This document shows, in pieces, positions 7,479 through 15,322 of a stretch of DNA of 64,000 bases. Below the pieces are notes generated by a model that worked only from the letters and a program-made list of their open reading frames with translations, searched no databases and had not been told where the DNA came from. A program made the translations under genes and the position numbers. The DNA is from Micromonospora fulviviridis (GTDB lineage: Bacteria > Actinomycetota > Actinomycetes > Mycobacteriales > Micromonosporaceae). Position 1 is the first letter of the stretch. The number at the start of each line of letters is the position of its first letter. The stretch lies in NCBI RefSeq assembly GCF_014648395.1, contig NZ_BMRA01000002.1:1-64000 (forward strand). The letters run 5' to 3'.

Positions 7479-8315
7479 CTACCGCCGGCGCCCCCGGGCC
7501 GGTGGCCGCTCGAACGCCCATCCCGGGTCCTCCGGCGCATCGTCGACCGGGCGCAGCAGGCGCCGCATCCGCAGCAGCAGCCCGGCGCCGAGGAAGACCA
7601 GCAGCCCGCCGAGGAGGAAGGCGCCCTGGACCACGCCGAAGCCGCCCGAGGTGGACACCGGCCGGCCCGCCGCGCCGGGCGGCGGCTCGACGACCACCGC
7701 CTCGGTGGACGGGTCGTCCGCCACCGGCTCCTCGGTGGCCGGGTCGGTCGGCTCGGCGCTGGACCGCGTGGGCTCCGGCGTCGCCTCGGTCGGGTCGGCC
7801 GTCGCCTCCGGCCCCACCACCCGGCGAGCGGCGGTCTGCCGGGCCAGCAGGCGCGACTCCGGGTCGTACGCCTCGGCGGCGAAACTCACCCGCCCGCGCG
7901 CCACGTCCTCGGCGAAGGCCACCCGGTAGCGGGCCGTGACGGTGCGGCCCGGGCAGAGCAGGCCCGGGTCCAGGTCGCGGTCGGTGAGCCGGGCGGTGTC
8001 CCCGTCGGCACGGATCTCCAGCGGGAAGGAGCCACTGTCCTCCACCCGGTCCACCTTGACCTGGTCCAGCCGCAGGCCCTGCACCCGCAGCAGCATCGAC
8101 CAGCGCACCTTGACGCAGCCGCCCCCGTCGGACCGGGACACCACGGCGGAGAGGGTCTCCACCCGGTTCCCGGCGGTGAACTCGTCCGGCAGGCCGCTGA
8201 GCTCGGTCGAGAAGGCGGCCGCCGCCCCGGCCGGCACGGCCGCGCCCAGCCCGGCCCCCGCCAGACTGGTCAGCACCACCCCGATCCGCAGCGCGTACCG
8301 CCACCCGCTCACCAC
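7479..8315 (-). CDS. Exported membrane-anchored protein of unknown function
   Basis: This is a ~278-residue protein. GTG 8315 follows GGGAGGAG; a second GTG at 8312 is equally possible. It has an N-terminal signal sequence (to ~residue 33, AVPAGAAAA) and an extracellular beta-rich domain containing a DGGGCVKVRW motif with two conserved-looking Cys (GGGCVKV, GLLCPG). A Thr/Pro/Glu-rich linker of ~60 residues follows, then one transmembrane helix (GAFLLGGLLVFLGAGLLL) and a basic cytoplasmic tail ending in GRRR. The layout resembles LPXTG surface proteins but there is no LPXTG motif. I do not recognise a family. Confidence 0.7.
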   Translation of the reverse strand: MVSGWRYALRIGVVLTSLAGAGLGAAVPAGAAAAFSTELSGLPDEFTAGNRVETLSAVVSRSDGGGCVKVRWSMLLRVQGLRLDQVKVDRVEDSGSFPLEIRADGDTARLTDRDLDPGLLCPGRTVTARYRVAFAEDVARGRVSFAAEAYDPESRLLARQTAARRVVGPEATADPTEATPEPTRSSAEPTDPATEEPVADDPSTEAVVVEPPPGAAGRPVSTSGGFGVVQGAFLLGGLLVFLGAGLLLRMRRLLRPVDDAPEDPGWAFERPPARGRRR

Positions 8316-8496
8316 CGTCTCCTCCCGTCGGCCGCGTCCATCCCGAAACGCTAGGAGCCCCACCGGCGCCCCGGTAGACGGGCGTGTTCGCACGAACCGC
8401 CAACACGGGGGCCGGTTGTCACCGACGGTGGTGAACCGGTCACGCCCGCGCCGCGACACGCCCGGGATCGCCCGCCGGCCCTCCTCCGCCGTACGA

Positions 8497-8502
8497 CAGA
8501 AT
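8497..8502 (+). promoter_or_regulatory. -10 element of a probable leaderless methyltransferase transcript
   Basis: CAGAAT ends 6 nt before GTG 8509 with no ribosome site between. The 15-nt block from this hexamer through the GTG differs by one base from the one at 53184-53198. Confidence 0.55.
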
Positions 8503-8508
8503 CACCCG

Positions 8509-9177
8509 GTGTCCGACCTGTCCGCGGCCTTCGTCCGGCTGCACGCCCGACTCACCCCGGTCGCCTTCGTCCCCGAGGTGCGGCTGCACCAGGCCGACGA
8601 GCCGATCGGTCTCTGGGAGCTGACCGAGGGCGAGTTCCACAGCGCCCAACCGCCGCCGTTCTGGGCGTTCGCCTGGGCGGGGGGCCAGGCCCTCGCCCGC
8701 TACGTCACCGACCACCCCGAGCTGGTCGCCGGCCGCCGGGTGCTCGACCTCGCCTCCGGCTCCGGCCTGGTCGCCATCGCCGCCGCCCGGGGCGGCGCGG
8801 CCGGCGTCCGGGCCGTCGAGGTGGACGAGCGGGCCGTCGCGGCCGTCGCGCTCAATGCCGAGGCCAACGGGGTACGCGTCGACGCCGAACTCGGCGACAT
8901 CCTGGACGGCGACGCCGGGGACGCCGAGGTGGTGCTGGCCGGGGACGTCTTCTACAGCGAGGCGATGGCCCGCCGGATGCTGCGCTTCCTGCTCCGGGCC
9001 GCCCGGTCCGGCGCCCGGGTGCTGGTCGGCGACCCCGGCCGGGCCTTCCTGCCCCGCGAGCGCTTCCACGAGCTGGCCGCGTACGAGGTGCCGGTGCCCG
9101 AGGCGCTGGAGAGCGTACGGGTGAAGCGCACCACCGTGTGGGAGCTGGACCCGGCTCCGCCGGGAGCCGCCCGCTAG
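8509..9177 (+). CDS. Class I SAM-dependent methyltransferase
   Basis: This is a 222-residue Rossmann methyltransferase. Motif I is VLDLASGSGLVAIAA (~residues 77-91), motif II ends in an acidic VEVDERAV, and AGDVFYSEAM is the post-motif where catalysis or substrate contacts usually lie. The N-terminal PPFWAFAWAGGQALARY segment is the mark of the lysine/nicotinamide methyltransferase group related to ETFB-lysine methyltransferase. Protein lysine methylation is therefore plausible, but the substrate is unknown. GTG 8509 is favoured by the adjacent -10 and by homologous N-termini; the frame is open far upstream only because of base composition. A P450 gene follows after 9 nt. Confidence 0.8.
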   Translation: MSDLSAAFVRLHARLTPVAFVPEVRLHQADEPIGLWELTEGEFHSAQPPPFWAFAWAGGQALARYVTDHPELVAGRRVLDLASGSGLVAIAAARGGAAGVRAVEVDERAVAAVALNAEANGVRVDAELGDILDGDAGDAEVVLAGDVFYSEAMARRMLRFLLRAARSGARVLVGDPGRAFLPRERFHELAAYEVPVPEALESVRVKRTTVWELDPAPPGAAR

Positions 9178-9180
9178 CGT
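9175..9180 (+). promoter_or_regulatory. Possible -10 for a leaderless P450 transcript
   Basis: TAGCGT overlaps the methyltransferase stop codon and ends 6 nt before GTG 9187. No Shine-Dalgarno sequence is present, so the P450 may have its own leaderless start as well as readthrough. Confidence 0.35.
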
Positions 9181-9186
9181 GACGCC

Positions 9187-10350
9187 GTGCTGTTCCGGGG
9201 CTGGGGGGAGTCCGTCGACGGACCGTGGCCCGACGCGGCCACCGTGGTCGACCACGTCGGCGTGCCGCACCTCGTGGTGACCCGGCACGCGCTGGTCCGG
9301 CGGCTGCTCACCGACCCGGAGACGTTCCGGCCGGACAACGCCCTCGACGCGGTGACCCCGATCCCGGTTGCCGCGCTGCGGGTGCTCGCCGGGCACCGGT
9401 TCCGGCTGCCCCCGACGCTCGCGAACAACGCGGCGGCCAGCCACCCGGAGATCCGCGCGATCGTCGCCGAGGCGCTGCACCCCGACCGGGTGGCCGCCCA
9501 GCAGCCCTGGCTGACCGGCCTGGTCCGGGAGCGGGTGACCCGGCTCGCCGCCGCCCTCGCCGAGGGCGAGCCGGTCGACCTGTACGCCGAACTGGCCGCC
9601 GACCTGCCGCTGCTGGTGCTGGCCCGGCTCGTCGAGCTGCCGGACGCCCCGGTCGGCGCGGTCAAGGACTTCGCCCGGGCGGCCCTGGAGTTGTTCTGGG
9701 CGCCGCTCGACTCCGCCCGTCAGCTCGCCCTCGCCACCGAGGTCGGCCGGTTCCACACCGTGCTGCGCGCGTTCGCCGCCACCGGGGGCGGGCTGGCCGC
9801 CCGGCTGCGCGCCGCCGGGCACTCCCCCGACGTGGTGGTCGGCGCGCTCTTCTTCCTGCTGGTCGCCGGCCAGGAGACCACCTCCCAGTTCCTCACCCTG
9901 CTGCTGCACCGGCTGGCCGGCGAGCCGGCGGTGCGGGCCGGCCTGCGCGCGGGCGACATCCCGGTCGCCGACGTGGTCGAGGAGGGGCTGCGGCTGGAAC
10001 CGCCGATCGTCACCTGGCGGCGCGTGGCCGCGGTGGACACCACCCTCGGCGAGGTCGAGGTGCCGGCGGGCACCAGCATCGTCGCCTGGCTGGCCCGGGC
10101 CGGCCGGGACCCCGCGGTGGTGGCCGCGCCCGGCGAGTTCCGGCCGGGGCAGCGCGGCTCCCGCCGGCACCTGGCCTTCGGGGCCGGCCCGCACCGGTGC
10201 GTCGGGGCGCAGCTGGCCCGGATGGAGGCGGCCGTGGTGGTGGCCGAGGCCGCGCCGCTGCTCGACGGGGTGACCGTGGTCCGGCCGCCGTGGTGCCCGG
10301 ACAACCTCACCTTCCGGATGCCCGACGCGTTCGTGGTCCGCCGGACCTGA
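9187..10350 (+). CDS. Cytochrome P450
   Basis: This is a 387-residue soluble P450 of actinobacterial class I type. The haem-binding loop is HLAFGAGPHRCVGAQLARME with the thiolate Cys at residue 338. The I-helix oxygen-activation motif is LLVAGQETT and the K-helix ExxR is EEGLRLEPP. The CYP102-like reductase part is absent, so separate ferredoxin and reductase are needed; none is in the window. The context (methyltransferase upstream, ABC transporter downstream) does not reveal a substrate, and there is no surrounding biosynthetic cluster. Confidence 0.93.
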   Translation: MLFRGWGESVDGPWPDAATVVDHVGVPHLVVTRHALVRRLLTDPETFRPDNALDAVTPIPVAALRVLAGHRFRLPPTLANNAAASHPEIRAIVAEALHPDRVAAQQPWLTGLVRERVTRLAAALAEGEPVDLYAELAADLPLLVLARLVELPDAPVGAVKDFARAALELFWAPLDSARQLALATEVGRFHTVLRAFAATGGGLAARLRAAGHSPDVVVGALFFLLVAGQETTSQFLTLLLHRLAGEPAVRAGLRAGDIPVADVVEEGLRLEPPIVTWRRVAAVDTTLGEVEVPAGTSIVAWLARAGRDPAVVAAPGEFRPGQRGSRRHLAFGAGPHRCVGAQLARMEAAVVVAEAAPLLDGVTVVRPPWCPDNLTFRMPDAFVVRRT

Positions 10351-10361
10351 CGAAAGTCAGG
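10346..10361. promoter_or_regulatory. Response-regulator-type box upstream of ABC operon
   Basis: CCTGAC and GTCAGG are perfect 6-bp arms around GAAA. The same core occurs at 14569-14584 in front of the histidine kinase gene. It overlaps the P450 stop codon and ends ~46 nt before the -10 at 10408. Confidence 0.65.
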
Positions 10362-10407
10362 GCGGACCGGTGCCCATCGGTGGCGGTGCGCCACCCCCTC
10401 CGCTCCC

Positions 10408-10413
10408 TACCGT
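10408..10413 (+). promoter_or_regulatory. -10 of a probable leaderless ABC operon
   Basis: TACCGT ends 6 nt before ATG 10420 and no ribosome site precedes the ATG. The upstream palindrome at 10346 sits at about -70 relative to the inferred start, an activator-like distance. Confidence 0.5.
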
Positions 10414-10419
10414 CGGCGC

Positions 10420-11352
10420 ATGATCACACTTCGTGGGTTGACGAAACGGTTCGGCGCGGCCACCGCGGTCGACGACCTGACCGTCGAGATCGGACCGGGG
10501 CAGGTGACCGGATTCCTCGGCCCGAACGGCGCGGGCAAGTCCACCACCATGCGGATGGTGCTCGGCCTGGACCGGCCGACCGCCGGGCAGGCCCTGGTCA
10601 ACGGCCGGCCGTACCGGGAGTTGCGGTACCCGCTGCACGAGGTCGGCGCGCTGCTCGACGCCACCGGCGTGCACCCGGCCCGCTCCGGCCGGGCGCACCT
10701 GCGGGCGATGGCCCGCAGCAACGGGATCCCGGACCGCCGCGTGGACGAGGTGCTCGACCTCGTCGGGCTGGACGGGCGGGCCGCCGGCAAGCCGGGGCGC
10801 GCGCTGTCGCTGGGCATGGGCCAACGGCTCGGCATCGCCGGGGCACTGCTCGGCGACCCGCCCGTACTGCTGCTCGACGAGCCGGTCAACGGGCTCGACC
10901 CGGACGGGGTGCGGTGGATCCGCCGGTTCACGCGGGGCCTCGCCGACGAGGGGCGCACCGTGCTGATCTCCAGCCACCTCATGAGCGAGATGCAGCAGAC
11001 CGCCGACCGGGTGGTGGTGCTCGGCCGGGGCCGGCTGGTCGCCGACGCGCCGCTCGCCGAGCTGATCGCCGCCCGCCCGGCCAGCCCGGTCCGGGTACGC
11101 GGGCCCGAGCCGGCCGGCCTGGCGGCGCTGGGGGCGCGGCTGGCCGCCGAGGGGGCGACGGTCGACCCGGACGAGGGCGGGCTGACGGTCACCGGCGTCA
11201 CCGCCGGCCGGGTCGGTGACCTCGCGTACGAGCTGGGGGTGCGGTTGCACGAGCTGACCCCGGTGGCGGCCTCCCTGGAGGAGGCGTTCCTGGAACTGAC
11301 CGCCGGCAGCGTCGAGTACGCGGCCGGCCCGACCGGAGGCGAGACCCGATGA
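10420..11352 (+). CDS. ABC transporter ATP-binding protein (exporter type)
   Basis: This is a 310-residue cytoplasmic ATPase of the DrrA/BcrA-like group. Walker A is GPNGAGKST (34-42), Walker B is VLLLDEP followed by VNGLDPDG, and the H-loop is ISSHLMSEM. The signature is LSLGMGQR in place of the usual LSGGM/Q. The C-terminal ~90 residues form the accessory domain typical of single-domain drug or lipid exporters. The stop overlaps the permease start by 4 nt (ATGA), so translation is coupled. The box upstream suggests control by the adjacent two-component system. The exported substrate is unknown. Confidence 0.9.
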   Translation: MITLRGLTKRFGAATAVDDLTVEIGPGQVTGFLGPNGAGKSTTMRMVLGLDRPTAGQALVNGRPYRELRYPLHEVGALLDATGVHPARSGRAHLRAMARSNGIPDRRVDEVLDLVGLDGRAAGKPGRALSLGMGQRLGIAGALLGDPPVLLLDEPVNGLDPDGVRWIRRFTRGLADEGRTVLISSHLMSEMQQTADRVVVLGRGRLVADAPLAELIAARPASPVRVRGPEPAGLAALGARLAAEGATVDPDEGGLTVTGVTAGRVGDLAYELGVRLHELTPVAASLEEAFLELTAGSVEYAAGPTGGETR

Positions 11353-12170
11353 CCGCGCTGCCCACCCGCACCCCGACCCGGCCGGCGTCCCGGCCCGCCC
11401 CGACCGGTGGCCCGTTCACCGGGGCGGTGGCCGCCGAGTGGACCAAGCTCTGGTCGGTCCGGTCCACCTGGTGGACGCTGCTGGCCGGCGTGCTCACCAT
11501 GGCGGCCACCGCCGGCCAGCTCGCCATCTACGCGGTGAACGCCAACACCGACGACGACCCGACCGTGAACCCCGGCGTCGTCGACGTCGGCGAGGTGGTC
11601 GCCGGCGCGCTGGAGCTCACCCAGTACGTGGTGCTCGCCCTCGGCCTCTTCGCGATCACCAGCGAGTTCGCCACCGGCACGATCCGCACCACGCTGCGCT
11701 GCACCCCGTCGCGGGGGCGGGTGCTGGCGGCCAAGGCGGTCGTGGTCGGCGTGGTGACGTTCCTGGCCGGGCTGCTGCTCGGCGCCGTCGGCACGGCGGT
11801 CGCCCGGCCGGTGCTCGGCGAGTGGGGTCGCGCCCCGCTGGGCGGCACCGTGGCCGACGTGGTCGCCTCGGCCGCGTACCTCGCGCTGGTGGCCGTGCTG
11901 GCGCTGGGACTGGCGGCGGCGCTGCGCGGCGCGGTGCTCACCCTGACCGTGCTCTTCGCGCTGCTGATGATCGTGCCGGTGTCGCTCCAGGAGCCGGGGA
12001 TCACCGTGCTCACCCGGATCGCCGACGCGTTCCCCGGGGTGGCCGGCAACCACTTCCTCGCCGGGGACACCGAGCCCTACCCGGCGGTGGTGGGGCTGCT
12101 GCTGCTCGCCAGCTGGGCCGGGGCCGCGCTGGCGCTGGGCCGCTGGGCGCTGCGCCGCCGGGACGCCTGA
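11349..12170 (+). CDS. ABC-2 type permease subunit
   Basis: This 273-residue membrane protein has about six hydrophobic segments (for example WWTLLAGVLTMAATAGQLAI, VVVGVVTFLAGLLLGAVG and VVGLLLLASWAGAALALG). It carries the ABC-2 family hallmark SEFATGTIRTTL between helices 2 and 3. With the preceding ATPase it forms an exporter half-complex, presumably 2+2. The N-terminal ~25 residues are Pro/Thr-rich and cytoplasmic. Convergent with the response regulator gene across a hairpin. Confidence 0.88.
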   Translation: MTALPTRTPTRPASRPAPTGGPFTGAVAAEWTKLWSVRSTWWTLLAGVLTMAATAGQLAIYAVNANTDDDPTVNPGVVDVGEVVAGALELTQYVVLALGLFAITSEFATGTIRTTLRCTPSRGRVLAAKAVVVGVVTFLAGLLLGAVGTAVARPVLGEWGRAPLGGTVADVVASAAYLALVAVLALGLAAALRGAVLTLTVLFALLMIVPVSLQEPGITVLTRIADAFPGVAGNHFLAGDTEPYPAVVGLLLLASWAGAALALGRWALRRRDA

Positions 12171-12174
12171 GCGG

Positions 12175-12213
12175 GGCGGGGCTGGTCAGCCGGTGGGCGG
12201 GACCAGCCCCGCC
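12175..12213. terminator. Hairpin terminator overlapping the response regulator stop
   Basis: A 13-bp perfect stem (12175-12187 with 12201-12213) has a 13-nt loop. It lies just after the permease stop and includes the last codons of the convergent response regulator gene, serving both. Confidence 0.6.
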
Positions 12214-12863
12214 TCGTACGCGAGGATCGCCGCCTGCACCCGGTTGCGCACGTCCAGCCGGGTGAAGATGCTGGTCAGGTAGCTCTTCACGGTGCCCTCG
12301 ACGAGGTGCAGCCGGCGGGCGATCTCGGCGTTGGACAGCCCCGCCCCGACCAGGGCGAGCACCTCCCGCTCCCGGTCGGTCAGCCCGGCCAGCCGGTCCC
12401 GGGCGTACGGGCCGCGGGCCAGCCGGCCGCCGCTCAGCTCGATGACCCGACGCGCCACCCCCGGCGACAGGTACGCCCCGCCGTCGGCCACCGCCCGGAG
12501 GCCGGCGAGCAGCTCGCGCGGGTCGCCGGACTTGAGCAGGAACCCGCTCGCCCCGTGACCGAGCGCCCGGGAGATCAGGTCGTCGTCGCCGAACGTGGTG
12601 AGCATGACGGTGGCGGTCTCCGGCACCAGCCGCCGGATCTCCGCCGCCGCGGCCAGGCCGTCCTGCCGGGGCATCCGGATGTCCAGCAGCGCCACCCGGG
12701 GCCGGTGCGCCCGCACCAACTCCACGGCCGCGTGGCCGTCGCCCGCCTCGCCGACCACCGCGATCCCCGGGTCGGCGGCCAGGATGGCCCGCACCCCGGC
12801 GCGGACCATCGCCTCGTCGTCGGCGAGCACCACCCGCAGGGGGCGCCCGTGGTCGTCGGTCAT
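12186..12863 (-). CDS. NarL/LuxR-family response regulator
   Basis: This is a 225-residue protein. The receiver domain (~9-125) has the acidic pair DD at 15-16, phospho-acceptor Asp 61 in VALLDIRMPR, and the switch Thr in MLTTFGDDD. The C-terminal LuxR helix-turn-helix (~155-215) reads LTDREREVLALVGAGLSNAE then IARRLHLVEGTVKSYLTSIF. Its start overlaps the kinase stop by 4 nt. Such regulators bind imperfect palindromes as dimers. The TGACGAAAGTCA-type boxes at 10346 and 14569 are the natural targets, coupling the ABC exporter to this system. Confidence 0.93.
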   Translation of the reverse strand: MTDDHGRPLRVVLADDEAMVRAGVRAILAADPGIAVVGEAGDGHAAVELVRAHRPRVALLDIRMPRQDGLAAAAEIRRLVPETATVMLTTFGDDDLISRALGHGASGFLLKSGDPRELLAGLRAVADGGAYLSPGVARRVIELSGGRLARGPYARDRLAGLTDREREVLALVGAGLSNAEIARRLHLVEGTVKSYLTSIFTRLDVRNRVQAAILAYEAGLVPPTG

Positions 12864-14551
12864 CGCGCGATCTTCTCCTTGCTGACCAGCCGGCCGTCGG
12901 CGAAGCAGAGCCGCCAGGTCGGTTCGGCGAACGGGAAGTTCCCGTCGGTGTAGTACTCACAGCCCCCCGGCGCGGCCCCGGCCGGCGGGTCGGCCTGCCG
13001 GCGGGGCAGCCCGAGGGCGTCCCGCTCCTCCCCCAACCGCAGCCGCTCGTAGCCGGACCGGTCGAGGACCGCGCCCGCCGTGGCGAGCGGGTAGTAGACC
13101 AGCGCGAGCACCAGGGCGAGGCCGGCCGGGGCGCCGAACGCCACCAGCAGGCTGCGCCGGGCCCGCCGCCGCGCCTCGCCCAGCCGCCACGCCGCCTCGC
13201 CGGGGCGGTCGACCGCGCGCCCGGTCCCGTCGCCACCCGGGAAGCCGTCGTCCCGGAGGCCGTCGTCCGGGTCGCCGGGCGACTCGGCGAGGCCGCCGGA
13301 CCGACCGGCTCCTGGTCCGGCGGATCGAGCGACGCCGGGGCCGGTCGCGTCCGGCACGGCGAGTCCGTCGGAACGGCCGGCCTCGGCACCGGTCGCGGCG
13401 GGGGCGACCGCCAGCGGCAGGTGCGCCGTCACCGCGAAGCCGCCGTTCCGAGGACCCGCGTCCAGCACGCCCCCGGCCAGGCGGACCCGCTCGCGCAGGG
13501 CCAGCAGCCCCGAGCCGTGCGACGCCGGCCCGGGCAGCGGTCCGTCCGGCGCCGGCCCGTTGACGACCGACACCGCCACCTCCCCGCCTGACCGGTCGAC
13601 GGTGACGGTCACCGGGGCGGCGGGGGCGTACCGTGCCGCGTTGGTCAGCGCCTCGCGGACCACCCGGTGCACGGCGTGCGCCACGAGCGGCGGCAGCTCC
13701 CCGCCGTCCGCGTCGGCGTGCAGCTCGACCGCCATCCCGGCGTCCCGCGCGCCGTCGACCAGCTCCGCCACGCTCTCGCCGGCCGGCCGCAGCGACCCGG
13801 ACCGCTCCTCGCGGAGCACGCCGATGACGTCGTGCAGCCGCTCGGTCGCCGTGGCCACGCTGGCCCGCAGCTCGCCGGCCGCCGCCCGGTGCGCGGGTGG
13901 CAGGTCTGCGGCCAGTTCCAGCGCGGCGGCGCGCAGCGCGATGAGGCTCAGGTCGTGCCCGAGCGAGTCGTGCATGTCCTGGGCGATCCGGGCCCGCTCG
14001 CGCAGCCGTACCCGCTCCACCGCGGCCCGCCGCTCCCGCTCCTCGGCCTCGGCGTGCCGCGCCCCGGCCTCGGCGAGCGCCCGCTGCTGCCGGCGCAGCC
14101 GGCCGAGCAGCCAGGGGAACACCCCGGCGAAGAGCAGCACCGAGGCGAGCAGGAACCAGGTGGCCGGGTTGGTGCCGAGCAGCCCCAGGTTGACCGCGGT
14201 GCCGGCGACCGCGACGGCGGCGAAGCCGGCGGCCACCCGGCCGGCGCCGGCGCTGCGCCGCCCGGCCAGGTAGCTGAACACCGGGATGGCGAAGACGAAG
14301 TTGCCGTCGACCAGCGAGCCGAGCACCACCGCCAGCAGCGCCGCGAGGGGCCACCGGCGGCCGAACACCACCGCGAGGCCGAGCAGCGCCAGCGAGCCGG
14401 CCAGCAGCGGCACGGCGTGGCGCGGCCAGGGCGGGGTGAGCCCGGCGTACGCCACCGGGGCGGCGACCACGGCCCAGAGCAGCAGGTCACCGGCCCGGCG
14501 CCGGACCGGCGGCGGGGTTGGCTGCGCTTCCACGGCGGCCAGGCTACCCAC
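12860..14551 (-). CDS. Sensor histidine kinase with unusual C-terminal membrane extension
   Basis: This is a 563-residue protein. Residues ~20-150 form four to five membrane helices with short loops. A coiled linker leads to the HisKA_3 dimerisation helix with His 194 in ARIAQDMHDSLGHDLSLIAL, then the N box (REALTNAARYAPA) and a HATPase G box (HGSGLLALRERV). Typical DesK/LiaS-like kinases stop near residue 390. This one continues for ~170 residues: a Gly/Asp/Arg-rich linker, another TM helix (SLLVAFGAPAGLALVLALVY) and a terminal domain with two Cys (GGCEYYTDGNF, WRLCFADGRL) that would lie outside. GTG 14551 is the only good start; the shared box lies just upstream. Confidence 0.88.
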   Translation of the reverse strand: MGSLAAVEAQPTPPPVRRRAGDLLLWAVVAAPVAYAGLTPPWPRHAVPLLAGSLALLGLAVVFGRRWPLAALLAVVLGSLVDGNFVFAIPVFSYLAGRRSAGAGRVAAGFAAVAVAGTAVNLGLLGTNPATWFLLASVLLFAGVFPWLLGRLRRQQRALAEAGARHAEAEERERRAAVERVRLRERARIAQDMHDSLGHDLSLIALRAAALELAADLPPAHRAAAGELRASVATATERLHDVIGVLREERSGSLRPAGESVAELVDGARDAGMAVELHADADGGELPPLVAHAVHRVVREALTNAARYAPAAPVTVTVDRSGGEVAVSVVNGPAPDGPLPGPASHGSGLLALRERVRLAGGVLDAGPRNGGFAVTAHLPLAVAPAATGAEAGRSDGLAVPDATGPGVARSAGPGAGRSGGLAESPGDPDDGLRDDGFPGGDGTGRAVDRPGEAAWRLGEARRRARRSLLVAFGAPAGLALVLALVYYPLATAGAVLDRSGYERLRLGEERDALGLPRRQADPPAGAAPGGCEYYTDGNFPFAEPTWRLCFADGRLVSKEKIAR

Positions 14552-14568
14552 GGCCGGAAGGGCCGGAC

Positions 14569-14584
14569 ACCGACGAAAGTCAGG
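14569..14584. promoter_or_regulatory. Second copy of the response-regulator-type box
   Basis: The site reads CCTGACTTTCGTCGGT on the minus strand and shares a 13-nt GACGAAAGTCAGG with the box at 10346; one arm is imperfect. It lies 18 nt upstream of the kinase start and downstream of the bioD stop, suggesting autoregulation. Confidence 0.6.
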
Positions 14585-14587
14585 TGC

Positions 14588-15322
14588 TCAGCTGATCTCC
14601 TCGGCCCAGGCGCGCCAGTCGTCGAGGACGCCGTAGAGAGCCGGGGTGAGCCAGCCCGGCGCGGACCGGCGGAACACCCCCGGGTCCATCCCGCCGGCGC
14701 CCATGGGCACGGCGCCCAGCAGGTTCGGCACCAGGTCGGACAGGTTGAGCCAGTGCACCAGCTCCGGCTCGGCCGGCCAGGCGCCGATCACCACGCCCGC
14801 CGGAATGGCTCGGCGTTCCAGGGCCTCCAGGGTCAGCGCGGTGTGGTTGAGCGTGCCCAGCCCGGCGCGGGCCACCACCACGGCCGGCGCGCCCAGCGAC
14901 ACCGCCAGGTCGGCCACCGTCCAGGGCTCACCCGACGGCCGCAGCCCCATGGGTACGAGCAGCCCGCCGGCCCCCTCGACGAGCACCAGGTCGTGCTTGT
15001 CGGCCTCCTCGCGGATGGCGTCGACCGCGGTGTAGAGCTCCAGCGGCTCCAGCTCGGCGACCCGGGCCGCGGCGAGCGGGGCGAGCGGGTCCGGGTAGCT
15101 GGCCAGGGTCCGGCCGGTGAGCGGGGCGGCCAGCCGGGTCACCGAGTCGACATCGCCGGGGTCGCCGGTGGCCGTACCCGTCTGGCCGGGCTTGACCACC
15201 GCGACCCGCAGCCCGGCGGCCTGCGCGGCGGCGGCGATCGCCGCGGTCACCACGGTCTTGCCCACCTCGGTGTCCGTGCCGGTCACCAGCACCGGCCCGG
15301 TCCAGCCGTTGCCGTTCGTCAT
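14588..15322 (-). CDS. bioD: Dethiobiotin synthase
   Basis: BioD closes the ureido ring: 7,8-diaminopelargonate + CO2 + ATP gives dethiobiotin. The 244-residue product has the P-loop TGTDTEVGKTVV (~residues 14-25), the KPGQTG substrate-binding motif and the VEGAGGLLVPM loop that binds the diaminopelargonate carbamate. Size matches the family. The start overlaps the bioF stop by 4 nt (ATGA) with GGAGGAGGG a few bases upstream, supplied by the repeat described at 15323. Confidence 0.95.
   Translation of the reverse strand: MTNGNGWTGPVLVTGTDTEVGKTVVTAAIAAAAQAAGLRVAVVKPGQTGTATGDPGDVDSVTRLAAPLTGRTLASYPDPLAPLAAARVAELEPLELYTAVDAIREEADKHDLVLVEGAGGLLVPMGLRPSGEPWTVADLAVSLGAPAVVVARAGLGTLNHTALTLEALERRAIPAGVVIGAWPAEPELVHWLNLSDLVPNLLGAVPMGAGGMDPGVFRRSAPGWLTPALYGVLDDWRAWAEEIS

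Noticed and set aside
8509..12170. Natural-product gene cluster suggested by methyltransferase, P450 and ABC exporter
   Set aside because: There is no core synthase, tailoring set or precursor gene nearby, and the exporter fits better with the adjacent two-component system.
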